A stretch of 64,000 bases of DNA from Lawsonibacter asaccharolyticus (GTDB taxonomy: Bacteria; Bacillota; Clostridia; Oscillospirales; Oscillospiraceae), in the NCBI GenBank assembly GCA_003112755.1, contig BFBT01000001.1, forward strand, positions 2,232,001 to 2,296,000, written 5' to 3'. This document shows positions 1 to 7,854 of this stretch, one piece after another. The notes below the pieces were generated by a model, which was not told where the DNA came from, did no database searches, and saw only the letters and a list, made by a program, of their open reading frames with translations. The translations under genes and the position numbers were made by a program. Each line of letters starts with the position of its first letter. The first letter of the stretch is position 1.

Positions 1-74
1 ACCCGCTGCTCCGAGGGGCGCAGGGTAGCATAAGCGCTTTTCACTCGGTCTAAAACCTGTATGTCATGTTGCAT
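1..74 (-). CDS. RpiR/MurR-family regulator, 5' end only
   Basis: Only the first 24 codons lie in the window. The reading from the ATG at 74 is MQHDIQVLDRVKSAYATLRP followed by SEQR. The LRPSEQR pattern is typical of the N-terminal helix-turn-helix of RpiR/MurR sugar-phosphate regulators (family knowledge). A GAGGAG ribosome site lies a few bases upstream at about 81-86. Upstream are three copies of TTTGTAATAA that could be its own operators. The SIS domain expected downstream is outside the window, so the assignment rests on a short stretch. Confidence 0.6.
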   Translation of the reverse strand, partial: MQHDIQVLDRVKSAYATLRPSEQR

Positions 75-89
75 TTTTCTGCTCCTCGC

Positions 90-166
90 TTTGTAATAAA
101 TTTACATGGTCCAAGTTTTTTAAGTGCGTGTTATTACAAAATATTAGTGGTCCATTTGTAATAAAT
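90..166. promoter_or_regulatory. Repeated TTTGTAATAA motif upstream of the RpiR gene
   Basis: TTTGTAATAAAT occurs at 90-101 and again at 155-166, and the reverse complement of its first ten bases occurs at 131-140. Both direct copies lie beside GGTCC. The region is AT-rich and directly upstream of the RpiR-family start codon, so these look like operator half-sites for autoregulation. This is inference from position and repetition only. Confidence 0.4.
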
Positions 167-813
167 ACTGAATTTTTTTGATGCGGATCACAGCTGATTA
201 CCGTGGTCGTCTACTCTGTCAATGATGCGGGCAAGGCGTGCACCTTTTGCAACCGCACCCAATAAAAGGTACACGCTTCCCCGCAGTAATGATGGACAGC
301 AGACCGGAGGAAAGATTGGGCGGCAGATAGATGTACTGTTTGAACCATTTCCTTCCCAGCGCCCTAATCTTTGTATTGTGTTCTGAGGCTCGGCCCAATC
401 TGGGCCGAGCCTCAGAGGGCATTTTCGACAGAATACAGCGGGAGCACACCGCCAGACTTCCAGGAAATTCTGGTTTTGCCAGGCAAGTTTCAACAGCGTG
501 ACCATCAGTTGAAACCTGGCTGTGGTGAGGCTGCTGAAATGCAGCATCATGGCGATGGCCTTTCCATCACCCGCAGGCTTTTCGCGCACAAGCTCAGCTT
601 GTTTTTCTCCTTAATGCTTCTTTTATGACCGGGCCAGAAACATATCGTATATCAGCAAAGCTTTTTCAGCTACCGCACTGCGGTAAATTCTTTGTAAAAT
701 ATATCGAAATATTTAAAGGAAGGCTCTCTTCCTGATATCCATTTGCAATGATGCAGTAAGAACTGTAGCAAAAGGACATTGCGCCTGCCTCAAGGAAGGC
801 AGATACCCGCTGG
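167..813. other. Stretch without a convincing gene
   Basis: Several short overlapping ORFs occur on both strands (the longest is 188-589, minus, 133 codons), but none has a good ribosome site or a sequence I recognise. The strongest structure is a perfect hairpin at 383-415. Codons at about 747-780 could be an upstream fragment of the decayed integrase that follows. I see no supported gene here. Confidence 0.5.
383..415. repeat. Perfect 15-bp inverted repeat, 3-nt loop
   Basis: CTGAGGCTCGGCCCA at 383-397 is followed by a three-base loop and its exact reverse complement at 401-415. There is no T-run on either side, so it is not an obvious intrinsic terminator. No flanking gene explains it. 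Confidence 0.7.
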
Positions 814-1074
814 ATGCTCCCTGTGTTCTTTGTGGAACGAATCAGCGGCCTGCGGAAAGGCGAACTGGCCGCCCTGCTCTGGAGCAATCTGGAGGTGGAG
901 CGCAAAGCACTGTTGGTATCCAAGTGGGTCGTCCAGGGCGGAGGGATCAAGGTGACTCGGCCCAAGACAGCGACCTATGCCCGAAAAATCTCCATCCCCC
1001 AAGAAGCGGTGGATTTGCTGGTGCAGGAGCAGGCGGCGGAGAAGATGGGGAGTTTTATGACGCATGTCATGTGA
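814..1074 (+). pseudogene. Tyrosine recombinase (phage-type integrase) remnant
   Basis: The frame encodes ISGLRKGELAALLW, which matches the active-site arginine region (GLRxGE) of tyrosine integrases, followed by a beta-hairpin segment and SIPQEAVDLLVQEQ, the usual run after the catalytic lysine hairpin. The N-terminal DNA-binding domain and the later HxxR, GH and catalytic tyrosine motifs are missing; the frame stops at 1074 after only 86 codons. There is no ribosome site at the first ATG. This is a decayed fragment, presumably left by an earlier element next to the tRNA-Thr. Confidence 0.7.
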
Positions 1075-1082
1075 GCACAGGA

Positions 1083-1126
1083 AAAGCACCGGAGAAAAGG
1101 CAAATCCCTTTTCTCCAGTGCTTTCC
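1083..1126. repeat. Imperfect hairpin downstream of the integrase remnant
   Basis: AAGCACCGGAGAAAAGG and CCTTTTCTCCAGTGCTT form a 17-bp stem with one mismatch. Read on the minus strand it is followed by a short T-run, so it may act as a weak terminator. Confidence 0.4.
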
Positions 1127-1178
1127 GCTTCTTTCAGCTTGTGGGCCAAGGCCCTGATGTATCCCGCAAAAGGGCGCA

Positions 1179-1215
1179 AAAACACCCCGCAAACGAGTAT
1201 GTTTGCGGGGTGTTT
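1179..1215 (-). terminator. Terminator of the tRNA-Thr gene
   Basis: AAAACACCCCGCAAAC at 1179-1194 and its exact complement at 1201-1216 form a 16-bp stem with a six-base loop, immediately 3' of the tRNA on the minus strand, with U-rich flanks. The outermost pair touches the tRNA 3' base. Confidence 0.85.
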
Positions 1216-1291
1216 TGGAGCTGGAAACGTGACTTGAACACGCGACCTGCTGATTACGAATCAGCTGCTCTACCGACTGAGCTATTCCAGC
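1216..1291 (-). tRNA. tRNA-Thr (anticodon CGT)
   Basis: On the minus strand a 76-nt cloverleaf can be drawn: acceptor GCTGGAA with TTCCAGC, anticodon stem GCTGA/TCAGC around the loop TTCGTAA (anticodon CGT, reading ACG), T arm GCGTG-TTCAAGT-CACGT, discriminator T and an encoded CCA. A promoter (TTGACG, 17 bp, TATAAT) lies about 110 bp upstream and a terminator directly follows. Confidence 0.93.
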
Positions 1292-1398
1292 GTATCAGAA
1301 ACGTCTGGGCCCTGTCTGGGATGACTGGCTCTGGAAGCGGGCAGACGGCGCACACGGAATAAAACATAATTTTGCTGCGCTGAGATATGTGCTTAAAT

Positions 1399-1427
1399 AT
1401 TATACGCAGAAAACCGGAGTGCGTCAA
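1399..1427 (-). promoter_or_regulatory. Promoter for tRNA-Thr
   Basis: On the minus strand, TTGACG (1427-1422), a 17-bp spacer and TATAAT (1404-1399) form a near-consensus sigma-A promoter reading toward the tRNA. Confidence 0.7.
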
Positions 1428-1532
1428 GAGGAAAACGCTGATTTGTCTAAACTGTCTGATTTCGAAAATAGCAGCCGCAGTTTTTTCTCGCCGCACCGCG
1501 CCCCGTTCCCCGGGATTTTAACAGAAAACAAA

Positions 1533-1561
1533 TATTCAAACGGCAAAAAATGTAGTATGAT
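1533..1561 (+). promoter_or_regulatory. pyk: Likely promoter of pyk
   Basis: TATGAT at 1556-1561 is a good -10 box 54 bp before the pyk start. The -35 (TATTCA, 17 bp upstream) is weak. This AT-rich patch stands out from its surroundings. Confidence 0.5.
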
Positions 1562-1614
1562 AGGGGCGGAAGAAGCGAGACAATTGCAAGGAAACAGGGA
1601 AAGAGGTAACAGTT

Positions 1615-3057
1615 ATGCCTGAATTGAGAAAGACAAAGATCATATGCACACTGGGGCCCTCTGTGGACGATGAGGAGACCCTGCGCCAGCTGATTCTGGC
1701 TGGCATGAACGCGGCAAGATTCAACTTTTCCCATGGCACGCACGAGTCCCAGCTGGCCACGCTGCAAAAGCTGAAGCGGGTGCGGGATGAGCTGGGGCGC
1801 CCGGTGGCCACGATTCTGGACACGAAGGGCCCGGAGATCCGCATCAAGGCCTTCCGGGACGGCCCGGTGAGCCTGGAACGGGGCGCCCCCTTCATCCTGA
1901 CCACGGAAGAGGTAGAGGGCGATGCCGGACGGGTGTCAGTGACCTATCAGAACCTGGCAAACGAAGTGGAGCCCGGCTGTCACATCCTGGTGGACGACGG
2001 ACTGGTGGATCTGCTGGTCAAAGAGGTGAGAGGGCCGGAGATCCACTGTGAGGTGGAGAACGGGGGCGTTCTCTCCAACAACAAAAGCATCAACATCCCC
2101 AACGTACATATCCATCTGCCGGCGCTGACGGAAAAGGACCGGGAGGACCTCCGGTTCGCGGCGGAGCAGGACTTTGACTATGTGGCGGCCTCCTTTGTCC
2201 GCAAGGCGGAGGATGTGGAGGATATCCGGGAGGAACTGTGCCGGCACGGTGGACAGGGGATCAGGATTATCTCCAAGATCGAGAACCTGGAGGGTGTGGA
2301 CAACCTGAACGAGATCATCGAGGCCTCAGACGGGCTGATGGTGGCCCGGGGAGACCTGGGGGTGGAGGTGCCTGCCTGCCAGGTGCCCGTGCTCCAGAAA
2401 GAGATGATCGCCAAGTGTATTCACCAGGGGAAGCCGGTCATCACGGCCACCCAGATGCTGGACTCCATGATGAGAAACCCCAGACCCACTCGGGCGGAGG
2501 TCTCCGACGTGGCAAATGCTGTATTCGATGGGACCTCCTGCGTCATGCTCTCTGGGGAGACCGCGTCGGGCAAATATCCCCTGGAGGCTGTGCGCACCAT
2601 GGCGGACACTGTGCTGGCGGCGGAGCAGGCCATCAACTACTGGGGCAGGTTCCAGAAGATGGGGTTCTCCAAGCGGGCGGAACGCCCCATCAGCGATGCC
2701 ATCAGCCACAGCTGCTGCACTACGGCACTGGATCTGGAGGCGAAGGCCATCCTAGTGGCCACGCAGTCGGGAAACTCTGCCCGGGTAATCTCCCGCTTCC
2801 GCCCAGGCTGCACCATCGCCGCATTCACCACTACGGAGCGGGTGCGCCGCCAGCTGGCCATTACCTGGGGTGTCCACCCATTCCTGTTCGGGTCAGTGGA
2901 CTCCACAGACCGCCTGCTTTCCCTGTGTGTGGAGTGTGCCAGAAAGGAAGAGGTGGTGTCCGCAGAGGATACAGTGGTGATCACTGCCGGTGTGCCCATC
3001 GGGCAGAGCGGGACCACCAACCTGATCAAGGCCCAAGTGGTAGGAGAGAAGATCTGA
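1615..3057 (+). CDS. pyk: Pyruvate kinase
   Basis: Converts phosphoenolpyruvate and ADP to pyruvate and ATP, the last step of glycolysis, in the cytoplasm. The 480-residue product opens with RKTKIICTLGPS and NAARFNFSHG and has the active-site lysine signature KIENLEG near residue 221, VARGDLGVE near 243 and the ATQMLDSM segment near 278. Length matches the short form of the family, without the C-terminal PEP-utiliser domain found in some Bacilli. The ATG at 1615 is preceded by AAAGAGG. It is transcribed alone: its own promoter lies upstream and a strong hairpin lies between it and the convergent gene downstream. Confidence 0.97.
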   Translation: MPELRKTKIICTLGPSVDDEETLRQLILAGMNAARFNFSHGTHESQLATLQKLKRVRDELGRPVATILDTKGPEIRIKAFRDGPVSLERGAPFILTTEEVEGDAGRVSVTYQNLANEVEPGCHILVDDGLVDLLVKEVRGPEIHCEVENGGVLSNNKSINIPNVHIHLPALTEKDREDLRFAAEQDFDYVAASFVRKAEDVEDIREELCRHGGQGIRIISKIENLEGVDNLNEIIEASDGLMVARGDLGVEVPACQVPVLQKEMIAKCIHQGKPVITATQMLDSMMRNPRPTRAEVSDVANAVFDGTSCVMLSGETASGKYPLEAVRTMADTVLAAEQAINYWGRFQKMGFSKRAERPISDAISHSCCTTALDLEAKAILVATQSGNSARVISRFRPGCTIAAFTTTERVRRQLAITWGVHPFLFGSVDSTDRLLSLCVECARKEEVVSAEDTVVITAGVPIGQSGTTNLIKAQVVGEKI

Positions 3058-3091
3058 GGGATGGGCCCCCTTTTTATAGGACCACCATAAC

Positions 3092-3126
3092 AAAGCGGCA
3101 CGCCATCTGGGACGGCGTGCCGCTTT
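3092..3126. terminator. Bidirectional terminator between pyk and the split ATPase gene
   Basis: AAAGCGGCACGCC at 3092-3104 pairs exactly with 3114-3126. It sits between two convergent genes with A/T-rich flanks. Confidence 0.8.
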
Positions 3127-3143
3127 GCTGTAGAAAACAGCTT

Positions 3144-3946
3144 TCAAAGGAGGGAGAGCTCCGCAGCAATGGCGAGGGCGGTCTCGTCTACCAGTTCGAA
3201 GTTGACATAGGGGTGATAGAGGGCCTCCAGGTCGTCGTGCATGGCCTTGGCCTGGGAGAGGGAATCCACAGCCTCATCCATCAGGGCGCTGGTGATCTTT
3301 TGGGAGAAGCGCAGCCGGGGCCTGCTGCGGCGGAGCAGATCGGCGGAGACGGCGTTGTCCAGAAGGAGGCGACGATAGGCCTTGCCGGGGTAGGGGTGCG
3401 CCGGGGAGGAGGAAAGAAAGGCCAGGGAGAGCTGGGGGATGAGCAGGTGTTCCAGCCGGTCCGGCGCCATGGGAGAGGGGCAGGCCACCACATCATAGCC
3501 TGCCTTCAGGGTACCCGAGAGCAGATGGGCCAGCATTCGGTGGGCCAAGCCATACCGGTCGGAGAGCTCATAGATCCGCTGGCACTGGCACTCCACTGTC
3601 CCCCAGAGGCACATCTGCCCGCGGTGGGTGACGGCGCCGAGAAAACGCTGTTTCACCGTGCCGGCGGGCGCCCCCTTCCGGGGCTTCAGCTCCCGATCCA
3701 GGATGCCCCGGGCGCGTTTGGACAGCTTTTCCTCCAGCGCGTCGGAGTCCAAGGTGGAGCGGACGTCGTACATCAGCTCGGCAGCCGCATCCAGACAGCG
3801 GTATGCCCGCTGGTAGTGCCCCTTGTAGCCTCGCATACAGGAAATAATGGCGGTGCGGAGTCCCTCCATCCCGTTGTGGTCATAGCACTTCCCCAGATTG
3901 ATGTACTGCTCCACCACCCCTGGATATTTCGGCTCCACCACATGGG
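3144..3946 (-). pseudogene. C-terminal half of an interrupted P-loop ATPase gene (PRK06851-like)
   Basis: This is the 3' three quarters of a gene whose 5' part lies 7.2 kb away at 11142-11427. The frame reads HVVEPKYPGVVEQYINLG and runs to the stop at 3144. In the PRK06851 family, which I recognise from sequence pattern, this run directly follows DGTAPH, and DGTAPH is exactly where the other half breaks off. The second domain (residues MAPDRLEHLLIPQLSLAF) resembles the second P-loop-like domain of the family, but its P-loop is replaced by ELSDRYGLAHRML. An internal ATG at 3941 could start a 265-residue fragment, but there is no ribosome site. Function of the family is unknown to me. Confidence 0.8.
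3941..3946. repeat. Attachment core, left copy (CATGGG)
   Basis: Left junction of the element. Host sequence lies to the left. To the right begins element DNA with the inverted motif TGTCC-CTTTA-GGACA at 3950-3964, a plausible recombinase-binding site. Confidence 0.7.
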
Positions 3947-4087
3947 TATTGTCCCTTTAGGACACCTCGTCGCCGCGGCCTTCATATCCTTCGCTTCCGC
4001 CTTGCTGCGAAAGCGCACTCATTCCGGCGCGGCTCCTCTCTCCACCGAACCCGCTGCCGCTGGGCTTCGGCGGGGACCCCATATTTC

Positions 4088-5641
4088 TTAGAATTTCCAA
4101 TGGATCTTGACCTCCTGCCGCCCCGTCTCCTGATCCTGCTCACCGATCTCGATCTTCTCGATGAGCATCACCGCCAGCTCCCGGGGGAGGGTCTTCAGCT
4201 CCAGCAGTTCCCGGGCCTTGGCCATGACCTCTTCCTGATTGCGGGGCTGCTCCTGACCGGAGAGCTCCTGATCGATCTGGGCCAGCCGCCGCTCCAGGCG
4301 GCTCTTTTCCTCCAGGAAGTCCTGGTTCAGCTCCACAAACTGTCCTTCACTGAGCACACCGGAAACCTTATCCAGGTACAGGTTTTTCAGGGCCATGCTC
4401 CGCTTCTCCAACTGGGCACTCAGGGTCTTCTGCTCCTGCAGCAGGGCCTCCCGGTGGTCGTCCTTTGGTGGCGGGAGCTCCAGTTCCTCCAAATGGTAGT
4501 ACGCCCCGATGTAGTCCCGGATGCGTTGGGAAACCAGTTCTATCAGCCGGTCCAGCCGAATGGAGTGGCGGGTACACAACTTCTTTGTCCCGCTGTCGGC
4601 ATAGAGCTTACAGCGCAGATAATACACCCGTTCTTTCCCCTTTTTCCCATTGGAGGTCTTGCTCATGGTGCTGCCGCAGTCCATACACTTCACAAGGCCC
4701 GCCAGGGGGTGCACCATGCCGGTGCCGTCCTCCCGGGAGCGGATGTCCAGATTCCGCTGGACGGTCTCAAAGGTCTCCCGGTCGATGATGGCCTCGTGAG
4801 TGCCCTCCACCCGGAACCAGCGGTCCCGGGGCATGACGATAATGGCCTTGGATTTGTAGCTGGCCTTTTTGGTCCGGCCCTGCACCATGACGCCGGTGTA
4901 GATCTCATTACGGAGGATCCGCCATACGGTGTTCTTGTTCCAGAGCCCGAAATCCTGCTTGCAGAAGTGGTTGCTGTCCCAGCCCCGCTCCGCCTTATAC
5001 CGGGTGGGATTAACCACCCCCAGATCGTTGAGCATGTGGGCGATACTCTGCTTGCCGTGGCCCTCCAGGGACCAGCGGAAGATCTGCCGCACTACCTCTG
5101 CCGCCTCCGGGTCCACTAGGAGATGGCCCTTGTTGTCCGGGTCCTTTCGGTAGCCGTAGATGGGAAAACCGCCGATGTACTGCCCCTGCCGCCGCTTCAT
5201 GTCAAAGACCATGCGGATGTTCTCCGACAGATCCTCCAGATACCATTCGTTGATGAGTCCATTGATCTGGCGGGCTTTTTTGTTGCCCTTGATCTCCGTG
5301 TCGGCGTTGTCTGCCACAGCGATGAAGCGGATTCCCCAGATGGGAAACAGGCCGTGGATGTACTTCTCCACCAATTCCATGTCCCGGGTAAACCGGGACT
5401 GGCTCTTGCAGAGGAGGATCTGAAACTTCTTTTCCTGGGCCGCCCGGATCATCCGGTTGAAGTCAGGCCGCAGGCTGTCGGCCCCAGAGTAGTCCTCATC
5501 GCAATAGATGTGGTAGATGTCCCATCCCCGCTCCACGGCGTAGTGGATCAGCAGAGATTTCTGGTTCTGGATACTCTCAGATTCCGTTTTATACTTGTCT
5601 TCGTCCTCCTTACTCAGCCGTGTATAGATTGCACAAAGGAT
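4088..5641 (-). CDS. Large serine recombinase (site-specific)
   Basis: Probably integrates and excises the surrounding element at the CATGGG core. The product reads (I)LCAIYTRLSKEDEDKYKTE with the catalytic serine in YTRLS at residue 10, then DEDYSGADSLRPDF and the SRFTRD helix of the resolvase domain (about 1-155), a Recombinase domain (about 195-300), a zinc ribbon (CMDCG ... LRC ... LC, about 333-375) and a C-terminal coiled coil. About 517 residues is normal for the family. There is no ATG, GTG or TTG before the catalytic serine: the in-frame codon 8 nt after a perfect AAGGAGG is ATC at 5641. A GTG at 5536 would remove the serine. Either ATC is used weakly or the start has mutated. The gene points to the nearby left end of the element. 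Confidence 0.85.
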   Translation of the reverse strand: MLCAIYTRLSKEDEDKYKTESESIQNQKSLLIHYAVERGWDIYHIYCDEDYSGADSLRPDFNRMIRAAQEKKFQILLCKSQSRFTRDMELVEKYIHGLFPIWGIRFIAVADNADTEIKGNKKARQINGLINEWYLEDLSENIRMVFDMKRRQGQYIGGFPIYGYRKDPDNKGHLLVDPEAAEVVRQIFRWSLEGHGKQSIAHMLNDLGVVNPTRYKAERGWDSNHFCKQDFGLWNKNTVWRILRNEIYTGVMVQGRTKKASYKSKAIIVMPRDRWFRVEGTHEAIIDRETFETVQRNLDIRSREDGTGMVHPLAGLVKCMDCGSTMSKTSNGKKGKERVYYLRCKLYADSGTKKLCTRHSIRLDRLIELVSQRIRDYIGAYYHLEELELPPPKDDHREALLQEQKTLSAQLEKRSMALKNLYLDKVSGVLSEGQFVELNQDFLEEKSRLERRLAQIDQELSGQEQPRNQEEVMAKARELLELKTLPRELAVMLIEKIEIGEQDQETGRQEVKIHWKF

Positions 5642-5720
5642 ATGTTACACCTCCTTAAAGGCGTAACTGCTCCCCTTGATCGTAGCACAAGAGCAGCTAC
5701 CCGGCAAGAAATTATTTGAA

Positions 5721-5752
5721 ATCCCTACGCCGCCAAAACGCAGCGTAGGGAT
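5721..5752 (-). terminator. Hairpin after the 38-residue ORF
   Basis: ATCCCTACGC at 5721-5730 pairs exactly with 5743-5752, overlapping the stop of the small ORF; minus-strand flank is T-rich. Confidence 0.6.
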
Positions 5753-5868
5753 CATTTGGTGAGTTCTTTTGTGAGCCAGGCGGTGATGGTTTGTTGGATG
5801 ATGGTACTGGTATAGAGCGGATCGTTGGACGGGTGTTGTTCCGTTAAGATGAGAGTTGGATCTTTCAT
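5752..5868 (-). CDS. Small hypothetical protein (38 residues)
   Basis: The ATG at 5868 is preceded by GGAGGCGATTTT, a strong ribosome site with good spacing. The product starts MKDPTLILTEQHPSNDPLYT and ends TAWLTKELTK. A hairpin overlaps the stop codon. It lies about 110 bp upstream of the serine recombinase in the same direction. I do not recognise a family; short ORFs of this kind are common beside recombinases in Clostridia elements, and it could be an excision accessory protein, but that is a guess. Confidence 0.55.
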   Translation of the reverse strand: MKDPTLILTEQHPSNDPLYTSTIIQQTITAWLTKELTK

Positions 5869-5880
5869 AAAATCGCCTCC

Positions 5881-6238
5881 AGGGAAATTTATGAGTCAGT
5901 TTTATTAGATATGAAAAGGATGTTAGCTTTATAATTTCCGCAGCAAATCACCTTTGTTGCGGAGATTATAAAAACACAGGTTGTATATGACCATAAATTC
6001 AAGCCAGAAAGAATATGCCAACTTGCATACCTTTCTGACTTTTGATGAGCAAACACATAATGTGAGATTATCCTACTTGCTTATAAACGATAGCGCTTTG
6101 AACTGTTTCTCCAGCATATAATACGGTCAGATCTTAGGTTGTTTTTTTGTGCTTGATTTCGTGAAATGTTGTCGCGACCTCTTTCGCTTTTATAAGTCTT
6201 GCTGTATAATAAAATAAAAAGTGAAAAGGAGTTGCGAG
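5881..6238. other. AT-rich intergenic region
   Basis: No gene is supported here. The stretch is AT-rich, separates the divergent small ORF and the membrane-protein gene, and is the likely place for promoters of both. CTTGCTGTATAATAAAAT near 6198-6215 contains a TATAAT -10 box suited to the rightward gene. Confidence 0.5.
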
Positions 6239-6787
6239 ATGGAAGAGATCCTGAAATCCATTTCTGAAAAAATATCATCCTACAACATATTTAATAACCT
6301 GTTCCCTGGTATTATTTTTTGTTCAGTCATGACTAAAATTACTAGATTCAATTTTGCAACAGATACTATTATAGAACAATTTTTTATGTGGTATTTCATT
6401 GGAATGGTTATTAGTCGAATAGGTTCAATATTTGTAGAAGATACATTGAAAAAAATAAAGATTAAGGGAAAACCGTATTTGGTTTTTGCAGATTACAAGC
6501 AATATACTACTGCCTCGGAGGCAAATCCCTTCATTGCAACATTATCGGAAACGAATAATACTTATCGGACAACAATCTCTCTTCTTATTTGCATAGGCGC
6601 ATTTTATTTCTATGATTCTTTCATCTATGATTGGATCATTAAGAAGTGTGCCGTAGGTAACAAGTTGGTTGCCTTGGTCGGAGGAGTGTTTTTGATTATC
6701 CTGTTTATAAAGAGCTATAAAAAGCAGACTGAATATGTCAAAAAGCAAGTTGAGAAATACATGAATGAGCATAGTTCATCTCAATAA
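6239..6787 (+). CDS. Small multi-pass membrane protein of unknown function
   Basis: The ATG at 6239 follows AAAAGGAG; the in-frame ATG at 6221 lacks a site. The 182-residue product has about four hydrophobic segments: around residues 15-30 (FNNLFPGIIFCSVM), 45-65 (FFMWYFIGMVISRIGSIF), 108-130 (LLICIGAFYFYDSFIY) and 142-158 (ALVGGVFLIILFI), and a lysine-rich C-terminus. The SYNIFNNLFPG opening looks like a recurring pattern among small membrane proteins of unknown function, but I cannot name a family. It is 24 bp ahead of the MBL-fold gene and likely co-transcribed. Base composition is far more AT-rich than the chromosome. Cargo of the element; a defence role is a hypothesis only. Confidence 0.8.
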   Translation: MEEILKSISEKISSYNIFNNLFPGIIFCSVMTKITRFNFATDTIIEQFFMWYFIGMVISRIGSIFVEDTLKKIKIKGKPYLVFADYKQYTTASEANPFIATLSETNNTYRTTISLLICIGAFYFYDSFIYDWIIKKCAVGNKLVALVGGVFLIILFIKSYKKQTEYVKKQVEKYMNEHSSSQ

Positions 6788-6811
6788 AATATAGAAAGGA
6801 GCTTTGATAGT

Positions 6812-7762
6812 ATGGGTATTATTCATTTTCTTAACGTTAATGAAGGTGACTGCACGTGGATTCATCATGCGTCTGGACGGAACACCATTATAGATGTGTC
6901 TGCTGCCGCTGCAATTACCGAATTTGCAAGCGCTTCTGGAAATCATCAACAGAAGAATTACCCTGTCAATCCCATTCAATATTTAAAAGATTTCGGTGTC
7001 TCTACAATTTTCCGCTTTATACTAACACACCCAGATATGGATCATATGGACGGCATGAAATCATTGTTTGATAGTTTTAGTATCTTAAACTTCTGGGATA
7101 CAGCAAACACGAAGGTTATTGACCCCAATAGCTCGTGGGGAAAATACAAGAAAGAAGATTGGGAATTTTATCAAGAAATTAGAAAATCAGACTCAGATCC
7201 CAAGGTACTCTATAACTATGCAGGTGCTCATGCAAAGTTCTATAACGAGGATGAAGACGGGAACGCTGGGGCAGATGGTTTATATATATTAGCTCCGACC
7301 AAAGGATTAGTTGATGCCGCAAATAAGTCTGGCGATTATAATGACTGCTCATATGTTATTCTATATAAAACAAACAATAAGAAAATAGTTTTCGCTGGAG
7401 ACTCGGCAGAAAACACGTGGGACTACATTTTGCAAAACCACAAAGACGATGTTACTGACATTGATATTTTGCTCGCACCACATCACGGAAGAAAAACTGG
7501 AGGAAACTCTAATTATCTAGACGTTTTAAAGCCGAAACTGACACTCTTCGGAAATGCTAAAAGTGAATACTTGAACTACAATGCTTGGAACAGTAGGAAT
7601 CTAGACCACATTACAAACAATCAGGCTAACTGTATTATTATGGACACATTTGGAACTAATGGAATTGATATTTATGTCACATATGAAGCCTTTGCGAAAA
7701 AGAGGAATCCCAAATCCACGTATAATAGCACCTTGAAGGCTTGGTACATACAGACAGTGTAG
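6812..7762 (+). CDS. Metallo-beta-lactamase-fold protein, ComEC-type
   Basis: A 316-residue protein with the ComEC/Rec2-like metal site: LTHPDMDHMDG near residue 72 (HxDxDH), FAGDSAE near 194 and APHHGRKTGG near 225. Such proteins are usually phosphodiesterases or nucleases acting on nucleic acid or nucleotides (family knowledge). The opening IHFLNVNEGDCTWIHH is the usual first strand with its NxGD turn. There is no membrane segment, so the protein is cytoplasmic and may act together with the membrane protein encoded 24 bp upstream. Ribosome site AAAGGAG. AT-rich like its partner. A strong hairpin ends the operon. Substrate cannot be read from the sequence. Confidence 0.85.
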   Translation: MGIIHFLNVNEGDCTWIHHASGRNTIIDVSAAAAITEFASASGNHQQKNYPVNPIQYLKDFGVSTIFRFILTHPDMDHMDGMKSLFDSFSILNFWDTANTKVIDPNSSWGKYKKEDWEFYQEIRKSDSDPKVLYNYAGAHAKFYNEDEDGNAGADGLYILAPTKGLVDAANKSGDYNDCSYVILYKTNNKKIVFAGDSAENTWDYILQNHKDDVTDIDILLAPHHGRKTGGNSNYLDVLKPKLTLFGNAKSEYLNYNAWNSRNLDHITNNQANCIIMDTFGTNGIDIYVTYEAFAKKRNPKSTYNSTLKAWYIQTV

Positions 7763-7802
7763 GGATCCTATCGTTAAGTTGAATATAATCAGTTCATAAA
7801 CA

Positions 7803-7841
7803 ACGGGTCTGTTTCAAAATCCTATTTTGAAACAGACCCGT
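7803..7841. terminator. Bidirectional terminator, 18-bp perfect stem
   Basis: ACGGGTCTGTTTCAAAAT at 7803-7820, loop CCT, exact complement at 7824-7841. It separates the convergent MBL-fold and AAA genes. Confidence 0.85.
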
Positions 7842-7854
7842 CTATATTGGCATC

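Noticed and set aside
188..589. 133-codon ORF on the minus strand as a gene
   Set aside because: No ribosome site, no recognised sequence, and it crosses the hairpin at 383-415.
2238..4091. 617-codon ORF on the plus strand
   Set aside because: Out-of-frame reading of pyk running antisense into the split ATPase gene; no domain.
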